Below, one piece after another: positions 26,102 to 33,839 of a stretch of DNA of 64,000 bases (position 1 is its first letter; each line of letters begins with the position of its first letter). Position numbers and translations under genes: made by a program. The stretch is taken from contig CAMIKG010000009.1 of NCBI GenBank assembly GCA_946221915.1, forward strand, positions 1-64,000, read 5' to 3'. The notes under the pieces were generated by a model that worked only from the letters and a program-made list of their open reading frames with translations, was not told where the DNA came from and ran no database searches. The stretch comes from an uncultured Erwinia sp. (GTDB taxonomy: Bacteria; Pseudomonadota; Gammaproteobacteria; Enterobacterales; Enterobacteriaceae).

Positions 26102-27151
26102 TTAAATGCGTAATGCCTGTCCGGCGCTAATTTTGGCCAGCATATGCTGGCTGATTTGGTGGAGAGCCACCACTTCACTGGCACCACCGCAAGCAATTGC
26201 TTCACGCGGCATGCCGAAAACCACACAACTTGCTTCATCCTGCGCAATGGTCCAGGCGCCAGCCTGATGCATTGCTTTTAATCCCGCTGCGCCGTCGTTG
26301 CCCATGCCGGTCAGGATCACTCCCACGGCGTTGCGCCCCGCGAACTGTGCAACGGAATTGAATAATACATCCACGGATGGTTTATGACGGTTAACCGGCG
26401 GCGCATCAGTGATTTTCACCTGATAGTTTGCGCCGCTGCGCGTCAGTTCCATGTGCATGGCGCCGGGTGCGATATACGCATGACCTGGCAAAATACGTTC
26501 ACCATCCTCGGCTTCTTTCACGGTAATCTGACACAACTTATTCAGACGCTCGGCGAAAGAACGGGTAAAGCCGGGTGGCATATGCTGCGTAATCAATAGC
26601 GCCGGACTGGTAGCCGGCAAGGGCTGCAGTACATGACGAATCGCCTCAGTACCGCCGGTTGATGCGCCGATAGCGATCAACTTTTCACTACTGAGCAGCG
26701 GGCCAGCTTTTAACATCACTGGCGGGGCATCGCTGGTGCGGACATGCAGTTTGGCGCGTGACGCGGCACGCACTTTATCTGCAATCATCTGGCTGTAAGC
26801 CAGCATACCTTCGCGAATTCCCAGTTGAGGTTTGGTGACAAAATCCACCGCCCCCAGCTCCAGCGCGCGCAGCGTCACTTCTGAGCCTTTGCCGGTCAGC
26901 GATGATACCATGACCACCGGCATCGGACGCAGGCGCATCAGCTTCTCAAGGAAATCGAGGCCGTCCATGCGCGGCATCTCGACGTCGAGCGTGAGCACCT
27001 GCGGGTTGTATTGCTTGATTAAATCGCGCGCCGCCAGCGGGTCTGGCGCCGTCGCCACCATTTCCATATCCGGATGACTGTTGATGATCTCCGTCATCAG
27101 CTGTCGCATCAGCGCTGAGTCATCAACGCACATGACTTTGATTTTACTCAT
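26102..27151 (-). CDS. cheB: receptor methylesterase/deamidase CheB
   Basis: A 349-residue two-domain enzyme that demethylates receptors and deamidates Gln during adaptation. The N-terminal receiver has Asp10/Asp11 and phosphoacceptor Asp56 (LTLDVEMPRMDG). After a linker, the methylesterase domain has GASTGG (catalytic Ser), THQMPP-type ITQHMPPGFT (His) and LTGMGNDGAAGL (Asp). The start ATG overlaps the cheR stop by one base (TAATG). Confidence 0.98.
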   Translation of the reverse strand: MSKIKVMCVDDSALMRQLMTEIINSHPDMEMVATAPDPLAARDLIKQYNPQVLTLDVEMPRMDGLDFLEKLMRLRPMPVVMVSSLTGKGSEVTLRALELGAVDFVTKPQLGIREGMLAYSQMIADKVRAASRAKLHVRTSDAPPVMLKAGPLLSSEKLIAIGASTGGTEAIRHVLQPLPATSPALLITQHMPPGFTRSFAERLNKLCQITVKEAEDGERILPGHAYIAPGAMHMELTRSGANYQVKITDAPPVNRHKPSVDVLFNSVAQFAGRNAVGVILTGMGNDGAAGLKAMHQAGAWTIAQDEASCVVFGMPREAIACGGASEVVALHQISQHMLAKISAGQALRI

Positions 27152-28023
27152 TATCTTTCCTTAGTCAGCCCATAGACCGTCTGCCCACGCAGATAGAACT
27201 CTTTGCTAATCTGGCTGAAGTTTTCAGAGTGACCCGCAAATAACAAACCTCCTGGTTTCAGCAGCGGGACAAAACGCCGCAGGATCTTCTCTTGTGTTTC
27301 TTTATCGAAATAGATCATTACGTTACGGCAGAAAATCACATCAAACGGACCAGGCAATGCCCACTCCGGCGCCAGCAGGTTCAGCTGGGCATAAGTTACG
27401 CTGTTGGCCAGTTCCGAGCGCACGCGTACCATCCCGCTGTGCGGACCGGTGCCGCGCAGGAAGAAGCGCTGCAGCTGCTGCGGCGATAAGGTGCGCAGCT
27501 CTTCCTGGCGATAAATGCCAGACTGCGCCTTCTCCAGCACCTGGGTATCGATATCGGTGGCGTGCACCTGAAATTTACCCGGGCCTGCACCCAGCGTTTC
27601 CGCAAGGGTGATGGCGATCGAGTAAGGCTCTTCACCGGTAGAGGCCGCCGTACTCCAGACATTGAAACTGCCGTTGCGCTTCTTCGCCAGCTCGGCCAAA
27701 ATCGGGAAGTGGTGCGCCTCACGGAAAAATGCCGTCAGGTTGGTGGTCAGCGCGTTAATAAACGCCTGCCACTCTGCGCTGTTGGGATCATGCTCCAGCA
27801 GCGCCAGGTAACGACCAAAGTCATCAATATTCAGCGTCCGCAGACGCCTTACCAGGCGGTTATAAACCATCTCTCGCTTATGATCGGCGAGGACGATGCC
27901 AGCCCGCTGGTAAATTAACTGGCTGATACGCTTGAAATGCGTATCTGATAACGGCAGACGCTGCACCATTTGAGTCAGCAATGTGGCGTTATCGGGCGGA
28001 GCCTGCAACGTCGATTTTTTCAT
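27151..28023 (-). CDS. cheR: receptor methyltransferase CheR
   Basis: A 290-residue SAM-dependent methyltransferase acting on glutamates of the receptors. An N-terminal helical domain (DTHFKRISQLIYQRAGIVLADHKREMVYNRL) precedes the SAM fold (FNVWSTAASTGEEPYSIAI) and the FDVIFCRNVMIYFD motif. The beta-subdomain that docks on the NWETF receptor tail is present by length. It follows the third receptor gene by 33 nt. Confidence 0.97.
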   Translation of the reverse strand: MKKSTLQAPPDNATLLTQMVQRLPLSDTHFKRISQLIYQRAGIVLADHKREMVYNRLVRRLRTLNIDDFGRYLALLEHDPNSAEWQAFINALTTNLTAFFREAHHFPILAELAKKRNGSFNVWSTAASTGEEPYSIAITLAETLGAGPGKFQVHATDIDTQVLEKAQSGIYRQEELRTLSPQQLQRFFLRGTGPHSGMVRVRSELANSVTYAQLNLLAPEWALPGPFDVIFCRNVMIYFDKETQEKILRRFVPLLKPGGLLFAGHSENFSQISKEFYLRGQTVYGLTKER

Positions 28024-28056
28024 CTAAGACCACCGGACAAAAGGCTGATTAAGGGG

Positions 28057-29664
28057 TTAATAATGTGTCACTTCCCGCGTTGCCACGTTCGTCAACCTGA
28101 ATGACGTCGCCACTTCACCGGCATCGAACGTAAAACGTGCGACGGCCTGGGTAAGGTGTTCCGACTGTGCTTCAAGCGCCTCAGTGGCGGCTGCCGCTTC
28201 CTCAACCAGCGCGGCATTCTGTTGCGTGACCTGATCCATCTGGCTGACCGCAAGGGCGACCTGTTCTATACCGCGACGCTGTTCATCAGACGCCGAGGCA
28301 ATTTCCCCCATAATGTCGTTGACACGCGTTACTGACTGAACAATCTCATCCATGGTTTCCCCGGCTGACGCGACCAGCGTCGACCCCTGGTCTACCCGGC
28401 TTACTGATTCTTCAATCAATACTTTGATCTCTTTTGCTGCCTGCGCGCTGCGCTGCGCCAGGTTACGCACTTCACCCGCCACCACAGCGAACCCACGCCC
28501 CTGTTCACCGGCGCGCGCCGCTTCCACCGCCGCGTTCAGCGCCAGGATATTGGTCTGGAAAGCGATGCCGTCAATGACGCTGGTAATGTCGCCAATTTTG
28601 CGCGAGCTGGTGGCAATCTCATGCATTGTCGCCACCACGTTGTGGGTTAAGGTTCCGCCTTTGTGGGCGGTAGTCGACGCGTCGCGCGCCAGCTGCGATG
28701 CCTGACGGGCATTTTCGGCGTTGCCGGTCACGGTGGCGGTCAGCTGTTCCATACTGGCGGCGGTTTGCGCCAGCGACGCCGCCTGCTCTTCAGTGCGGGA
28801 GGACAAATCGTTATTGCCCGAAGCGATCTCGCGAATGCCCACCTGCATGCTCTGCGAACCATCACGCACCTGCACCACGGTATCCGCCAGCTTGCTTTGC
28901 ATCTCTTTCAGGTCATTAAACAGCTGACCGATTTCGTTGCTGCCGCCTTCATTGATAGTGCCGCCCAGGTTACCGGAAGCGATACGGTCAAAGTGGCGAC
29001 GCATGCGCGTCAGTGGTGAAATCAGCGCCTGTTTAATCCACCACAGCGCGCTGCCGGTCACCAGCAGTGACAGCAGGACTGCACAGATGAAAATCCACTT
29101 CGACTGGCTGTAGAAACCGGCGCTCTGCTCTTTCGCATGTGCCAGGATGCCGTCGATGTGCTTCATCATGTCGTTGTATTTCGCCAGGAAATCATCCTGG
29201 TATTTTTGTGTTGGCGAATCGAGGAACGCCTGCACATTGCCCTCTTTTAACCAGCCAATCAGACGCGTCAGCTCCTGCTGATAATTCTCTGAACTGGTTT
29301 TCATCGCGTTAATCAGCTGCTGCTCTGCCGGGCTGGTGGCAGGGATAGCAAGAAAACGCTGAAAGCTTTTGTTCGCCGCGTCCAGGTCCTGCTGAGCGCT
29401 GGTCATCAGGCCCAGCACTTTCTCACGCGGCGCCTGCATCACTGCACGGGTTCCGGCGCGGCTGGTGGTGATACGGGTGCTCAGTAATGACGCCCAGCTT
29501 TCACTCAGCGCATCACGCTGCTGGCTGCTGGTTTCAACCAGGTGCAGGTTATTCACATCCAGACGAAAAGAGTTAAATGACAAACCGCTGCTGACAATCT
29601 GCATCACGCAGAACACTGCCAGGATAAATACCAACGCACTTGCAACACGAATACGGCTTAACAT
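28057..29664 (-). CDS. methyl-accepting chemotaxis receptor without NWETF tail
   Basis: A 535-residue transmembrane receptor: TM1 (8-28), four-helix periplasmic domain, TM2 (about 191-212), HAMP, and the signalling hairpin tip IDGIAFQTNILALNAAVEAARAGEQGRGF. Periplasmic Arg64, Arg69 and Arg73, the amino-acid ligand residues of Tar and Tsr, are all present (STRITTSRAGTR). It ends in REVTHY and lacks the NWETF pentapeptide that recruits CheR and CheB, like the low-abundance E. coli receptor Tap, whose place before cheR it occupies. Adaptation would then depend on neighbouring high-abundance receptors. A GGGAGG box precedes the ATG. Confidence 0.93.
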   Translation of the reverse strand: MLSRIRVASALVFILAVFCVMQIVSSGLSFNSFRLDVNNLHLVETSSQQRDALSESWASLLSTRITTSRAGTRAVMQAPREKVLGLMTSAQQDLDAANKSFQRFLAIPATSPAEQQLINAMKTSSENYQQELTRLIGWLKEGNVQAFLDSPTQKYQDDFLAKYNDMMKHIDGILAHAKEQSAGFYSQSKWIFICAVLLSLLVTGSALWWIKQALISPLTRMRRHFDRIASGNLGGTINEGGSNEIGQLFNDLKEMQSKLADTVVQVRDGSQSMQVGIREIASGNNDLSSRTEEQAASLAQTAASMEQLTATVTGNAENARQASQLARDASTTAHKGGTLTHNVVATMHEIATSSRKIGDITSVIDGIAFQTNILALNAAVEAARAGEQGRGFAVVAGEVRNLAQRSAQAAKEIKVLIEESVSRVDQGSTLVASAGETMDEIVQSVTRVNDIMGEIASASDEQRRGIEQVALAVSQMDQVTQQNAALVEEAAAATEALEAQSEHLTQAVARFTFDAGEVATSFRLTNVATREVTHY

Positions 29665-29680
29665 TTAACGCCTCCCGGTG

Positions 29681-29701
29681 TGCCGCCCAAGATGGGCGGC
29701 A
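29681..29701 (-). promoter_or_regulatory. hairpin between two receptor genes
   Basis: TGCCGCCCA-AGA-TGGGCGGCA, a 9-bp stem in the 50-bp gap between the second and third receptor genes. No T-run follows on the transcribed strand, so it is more likely an mRNA-stabilising structure than a terminator. Confidence 0.45.
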
Positions 29702-29714
29702 GAAAGTGACTCAA

Positions 29715-31391
29715 TCAGAACGTTTCCCAGTTACTGTCATCCTTCGCGCCGGCCTTAGCGGTCACAGCGGCGGGAGCAGCAATCATTGCGGGTTTATTTG
29801 CTGTAATAGTGTTAACGGCGCGATTTGGAAATTCTTTACGAATTCTGAATACGGCGACCGCCTGTGACAGTCGGCTGGCCTGAGATTCCAGCGCGGCTGC
29901 GGCTGCGGCAGACTCTTCCACCAGCGAAGAGTTTTGCTGCGTCACGCGATCCATCTCGTTCACCGCGAGGCCAATCTGGTCGATACCTCGGCTCTGCTCA
30001 TCAGACGCAGAGGCGATTTCGCCCATAATGTCGGTGACGCGGGTCACGGCATTGACGATGTCGTTCATGGTCTCGCCAGCGCTCTCTACCAGCACGGAAC
30101 CGTTATCCACACGGCTCACCGACTCCTGAATCAGCGTTTTAATCTCTTTCGCTGCGTTGGCGCTGCGCTGTGCCAGACTGCGCACTTCACCCGCCACCAC
30201 CGCAAAACCACGCCCCTGCTCACCGGCACGCGCCGCTTCTACCGCCGCGTTCAGCGCCAGGATATTGGTCTGGAAGGCAATGCCGTCAATCACGCTGATG
30301 ATGTCAGCGATTTTGCGTGAGCTGCCAGCGATGTCGCTCATGGTTTTCACCACGCCATCGACCACTTTGCCGCCCTTCTGCGCCGTTTCCGAGGCAGTGA
30401 GCGCCAGCTGCGATGCCTGACGGGCGTTTTCCGCGTTCTGTTTCACGGTTGCCGTCAGCTCTTCCATACTGGCTGCAGTCTGCTCCAGCGAAGCCGCCTG
30501 CTCTTCAGTACGTGAAGAGAGGTCGTTGTTACCTGCCGCGATTTCACTGGCGCCGGTAAAGATAGCGTCAGAACCGTCACGCACATCGCTCACCGTTTTC
30601 ACCAGCTCCTGCTGCATATGCTGCAGGCTGGAAGCCAGCTGGCTCAGTTCGTTACGCCCTTCGACGTGAATTTGCTGGGTCAGGTCGCCACTGGCGATAT
30701 GACGAATATGGCTGATGGTATTGTTCAGCGGGCGCAGCAGGATGTGATGCATACCGCTCCACACCAGCACCACAATCGCCAGCAGGACCAGCATCATGAT
30801 GCCGAGTACCCAGATGGCCTGATGGTAAGCCGCTTCGTTTTCCGCCGAGCCTTTGCTGAACAGCTCGGCAGTCACTTTCAGCCAGTTGTTATAGGCATTT
30901 TCAAAACCGTCCTGATAACCCTGCGTTGGCTGGTCAACGAAGCCTTTAATGTCGTTGCGGCCAAGCATCTGGATCAGTTCAGTCAGTGCGCCATTGAGGA
31001 TGGCGTAATTCTCAACGATCGCTTTGACATGTGGCTGCGCTTTGACGTCGTCAGACAGTTCAGAAACGTAAGCCTTATACTGGTCGTCAGCGGTTTTCAG
31101 CTGGGTGTTCGCCATGGTCAGCAGATCGGTGAGACCTGCGCCAGTGCCCTGCTGCTGGCTGTCGAGGATCGCACGCGTGCCCGCGCGGTTGAGGGTGTTA
31201 CGGGTTTGCACTAAGGCAATCCACGATGCGGTCAGATTGGTCTGTTCGCGGCGCAGCTGCTCAGTGAGCATAAAGTTTTCACGGTCACTCTTTAACGCCT
31301 GAAAGAATAAACCGCCGGACGTTAACTGCAGTGCACCAAATACAACCAGAACTAATATCAGGCTGGTTACAACTTTCATTCGTTTAAACAT
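29715..31391 (-). CDS. methyl-accepting chemotaxis receptor (Tsr/Tar type)
   Basis: A 558-residue receptor: TM1 (residues 8-28), periplasmic four-helix bundle, TM2 (about 190-215), HAMP, methylation helices and the conserved tip. Arg64, Arg69 and Arg73 (VQTRNTLNRAGTR) match the Tsr/Tar ligand site almost exactly, so an amino acid is the likely attractant. The tail ends NWETF, so this is a CheR/CheB-docking high-abundance type. It has its own perfect sigma-28 promoter immediately upstream. Confidence 0.95.
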   Translation of the reverse strand: MFKRMKVVTSLILVLVVFGALQLTSGGLFFQALKSDRENFMLTEQLRREQTNLTASWIALVQTRNTLNRAGTRAILDSQQQGTGAGLTDLLTMANTQLKTADDQYKAYVSELSDDVKAQPHVKAIVENYAILNGALTELIQMLGRNDIKGFVDQPTQGYQDGFENAYNNWLKVTAELFSKGSAENEAAYHQAIWVLGIMMLVLLAIVVLVWSGMHHILLRPLNNTISHIRHIASGDLTQQIHVEGRNELSQLASSLQHMQQELVKTVSDVRDGSDAIFTGASEIAAGNNDLSSRTEEQAASLEQTAASMEELTATVKQNAENARQASQLALTASETAQKGGKVVDGVVKTMSDIAGSSRKIADIISVIDGIAFQTNILALNAAVEAARAGEQGRGFAVVAGEVRSLAQRSANAAKEIKTLIQESVSRVDNGSVLVESAGETMNDIVNAVTRVTDIMGEIASASDEQSRGIDQIGLAVNEMDRVTQQNSSLVEESAAAAAALESQASRLSQAVAVFRIRKEFPNRAVNTITANKPAMIAAPAAVTAKAGAKDDSNWETF

Positions 31392-31445
31392 GGGATACCT
31401 TTGTTACATTGCCGAGGGTGGAATGGTGTTGTCTTCCGCTATGAA

Positions 31446-31472
31446 TTATCGGCAATGCAGCAGGAAGCTTTA
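31446..31472 (-). promoter_or_regulatory. sigma-28 (FliA) promoter of the second receptor gene
   Basis: On the minus strand TAAAGCTT (31472-31465), an 11-nt spacer and GCCGATAA (31453-31446) match the FliA consensus TAAAGTTT-N11-GCCGATAA at 15 of 16 positions. It lies 55 bp upstream of the receptor start. Confidence 0.9.
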
Positions 31473-31475
31473 CAG

Positions 31476-31496
31476 CGGGGCGGCAATGCCGCCCCG
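31476..31496 (-). promoter_or_regulatory. hairpin after the first receptor gene
   Basis: A CGGGGCGGC/GCCGCCCCG stem directly after the stop at 31502. The transcribed strand shows no T-run downstream, so read-through into the next receptor gene is plausible. Confidence 0.45.
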
Positions 31497-31501
31497 TTTT
31501 A

Positions 31502-33157
31502 TCAGAAGGTTTCCCAGTTATCGTCTGATGCCGCCGGGGTTGCAGCTTTACGCGGCGCCGGGGCAGCCAGAGAACGTGCCGGAGCATGCGCTGGCGCGCC
31601 GGCCAGCATCTTCTCTGCACGCACTTTAAACACCGAGACAGCCTGACTTAAACGGCTGGCCTGCTGTTCCAGCGCGGCAGCGGCAGCGGCGGACTCTTCC
31701 ACCAGCGAGGCGTTCTGCTGGGTCACACGGTCCATTTCGGTTACGGCCTGACCGACCTGGTCGATACCACGGCTCTGTTCATCGGATGCAGAGGCGATTT
31801 CGCCCATGATATCGGTGACACGCGTCACCGCGCCGACGATGTCATTCATGGTTGAACCTGCGGTTTCCACCAGTGCGGAACCGGTATTCACGCGGCTGAC
31901 CGAGTCTTCAATCAGGCTCTTAATCTCTTTCGCTGCGTTGGCGCTGCGCTGCGCCAGGCTGCGCACTTCACCCGCCACCACCGCGAAACCGCGGCCCTGC
32001 TCACCGGCACGCGCCGCTTCCACCGCCGCGTTCAGCGCCAGGATATTGGTCTGGAAGGCAATCCCATCGATAACGCTGATAATATCGGCGATCTTCTTCG
32101 AACTGCCGGCGATTTCGCTCATGGTTTTCACCACGCCATCCACCACATTACCGCCTTTCTGCGCGGTTTCTGACGCATTCAGCGCCAGCTGTGATGCCTG
32201 ACGGGCGTTTTCGGCGTTCTGTTTCACCGTTGCCGTCAGCTGTTCCATACTGGCTGCGGTCTGCTCCAGGGAAGCAGCCTGCTCTTCGGTACGGGCAGAG
32301 AGGTCGTTGTTACCGGCGGAGATTTCGCTGGCGCCGGTAAAGATGGCGTCAGAACCGTCACGCACGTCACTCACGGTACGCACCAGCTCCTGCTGCATAT
32401 GCTGTACGCTGGAGAGCAGCTGACCGATCTCGTTCTGGCTTTCCACATGGATACGCTGGGTTAAGTCACCCGCTGCGATATGTTTGATATGGCCGATAGT
32501 GTTTTGTAACGGCTGAATCAGGATGCGCTGCAGACCAATCCAGCACAGTACGATCACCACCAGTACCAGCGCCATGATGCTGCCGAGGATCCACATCATC
32601 TGGTTATAGGCTGATTCGTTCTCTTTCACACCTTCAGCGGTCAGTTTCGCCTGCGCTTCACGCCACTCTCGATAAACCGCCTGCATCTCATTTTGCTTCT
32701 GTTCGATATTCAGACCAAACATCTCTTTCAGCTGATTATTGGTCATCATTTCCAGCATCTGTTGCAGGCCGTTGCTGTAAATCGCGTATCTGTCTTCCAG
32801 CTTTTTGGTCAGGTTAGCATCCAGACCCGGGGTGTCCGGCATGCCTTTATACTGAGCGTAAAAGTCGTTTGCCTCACTCAGTTGCTTTTTACCCTGTTGA
32901 TAAAGTGTCGCCAGCGAGGAGGTGTCGTTGCTCTGCATGCGCAGCATGCCACGGTTAATGATGGTGCGTGTCTGACCAAGGCCAATCCACGCATCTGTCA
33001 ACGCAGCGACGTTTTGGCTGGAGGTCTGCGCTACAGAGAAGTTATTTTTGTCATTGTTTAATGCACTGAAGAACAGTCCACCGGAGACTAACTGCAGGGC
33101 GCCAAAAATCATCAGCACCAGAATTAAACTGGTGACTACTTTAATACGTTTAAACAT
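31502..33157 (-). CDS. methyl-accepting chemotaxis receptor (Tar-like)
   Basis: A 551-residue receptor of the same architecture as its neighbour: FKRIKVVTSLILVLMIFGALQ as TM1, four-helix ligand domain, TM2 (about 192-213), HAMP, 36-heptad-type signalling hairpin and a C-terminal NWETF. Arg64, Arg69 and Arg73 are conserved (GQTRTIINRGMLR), but the rest of the ligand domain differs strongly from the second receptor while the signalling half is nearly identical. That fits gene duplication followed by ligand-domain divergence. It is first of the receptor-cheRBYZ block, downstream of a terminator after cheW. Confidence 0.95.
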   Translation of the reverse strand: MFKRIKVVTSLILVLMIFGALQLVSGGLFFSALNNDKNNFSVAQTSSQNVAALTDAWIGLGQTRTIINRGMLRMQSNDTSSLATLYQQGKKQLSEANDFYAQYKGMPDTPGLDANLTKKLEDRYAIYSNGLQQMLEMMTNNQLKEMFGLNIEQKQNEMQAVYREWREAQAKLTAEGVKENESAYNQMMWILGSIMALVLVVIVLCWIGLQRILIQPLQNTIGHIKHIAAGDLTQRIHVESQNEIGQLLSSVQHMQQELVRTVSDVRDGSDAIFTGASEISAGNNDLSARTEEQAASLEQTAASMEQLTATVKQNAENARQASQLALNASETAQKGGNVVDGVVKTMSEIAGSSKKIADIISVIDGIAFQTNILALNAAVEAARAGEQGRGFAVVAGEVRSLAQRSANAAKEIKSLIEDSVSRVNTGSALVETAGSTMNDIVGAVTRVTDIMGEIASASDEQSRGIDQVGQAVTEMDRVTQQNASLVEESAAAAAALEQQASRLSQAVSVFKVRAEKMLAGAPAHAPARSLAAPAPRKAATPAASDDNWETF

Positions 33158-33204
33158 TTTTACCCTTGGTATGTAAATGTGACAGGTGAATTACTGCAAT
33201 ATGA

Positions 33205-33232
33205 TTATCGGAATTTCGATGGGGTTTCTGTA
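33205..33232 (-). promoter_or_regulatory. probable sigma-28 promoter of the first receptor gene
   Basis: On the minus strand TCCGATAA (33212-33205) matches 7 of 8 bases of the FliA -10 element. The -35 region (TACAGAAA, 12-nt spacer) is only a weak match. It sits about 48 bp upstream of the start codon. Confidence 0.5.
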
Positions 33233-33274
33233 TAGGTAGTGAATAAATTAATTAAAGAAAGTAACTGCCTCACT

Positions 33275-33308
33275 AAAAATATTATGAGGGCAGAATTGCT
33301 CTGCCCTC
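33275..33308 (-). terminator. rho-independent terminator after cheW
   Basis: GAGGGCAGA (33286-33294) and TCTGCCCTC (33300-33308) with a 5-nt loop, followed on the minus strand by ATAATATTTTTAG. It begins 10 nt after the cheW stop and closes the motAB-cheAW operon. Confidence 0.85.
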
Positions 33309-33317
33309 ACCGTTTAT

Positions 33318-33815
33318 TTATCCATTACGCATGGAGTCGATCAGCGCCATTTCATCGCTGTTCAGCAGCTTCTCGATATCCACCAGAATCAGCATACGTT
33401 CGCCCAGCGCGCCGAGGCCCGTCAGGTACTCGGTAGACATGGTCACCGCGAATTCCGGGGAAGGACGAATCTGTTCCTGGGTCAGCGACAGCACGTCAGA
33501 CACGCCATCCACCACAATGCCAACCACGCGTTTTTCCAGATTCAGAACAATCACTACGGTATTGTCATTATATTCCACACCTGACTGCGCGAATTTAACA
33601 CGCAGGTCGACGATAGGAACAATAACACCGCGCAGATTCGTCACACCTTTAATAAATTCAGGGGTGTTAGCAATACGCGTTACCTGATCGTAACCACGGA
33701 TCTCCTGCACCTTGAGAATATCGATGCCGTACTCTTCGTCACCCAGCGTAAATACCAGGAACTCCTGGCCTACGGTCTCGCCAGTAATTTTTGTGACATT
33801 TGCCAATCCAGTCAT
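33318..33815 (-). CDS. cheW: chemotaxis coupling protein CheW
   Basis: A 165-residue SH3-like adaptor linking receptors to CheA (QEFLVFTLGDEEYGIDILKVQEIRGY, NLRGVIVPIVDLR, VDGVSDVLSLT). Nearly identical in pattern to E. coli CheW and of normal length. It follows cheA by 24 nt and is last in its operon. Confidence 0.97.
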   Translation of the reverse strand: MTGLANVTKITGETVGQEFLVFTLGDEEYGIDILKVQEIRGYDQVTRIANTPEFIKGVTNLRGVIVPIVDLRVKFAQSGVEYNDNTVVIVLNLEKRVVGIVVDGVSDVLSLTQEQIRPSPEFAVTMSTEYLTGLGALGERMLILVDIEKLLNSDEMALIDSMRNG

Positions 33816-33839
33816 AGCTCTACCCTTAATCGGTTACAA

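Noticed and set aside
29665..33230. FliA promoters for every receptor gene
   Set aside because: The 50-bp gap before the third receptor (29665-29714) shows no -10 element; only the second receptor has a strong match and the first a partial one.
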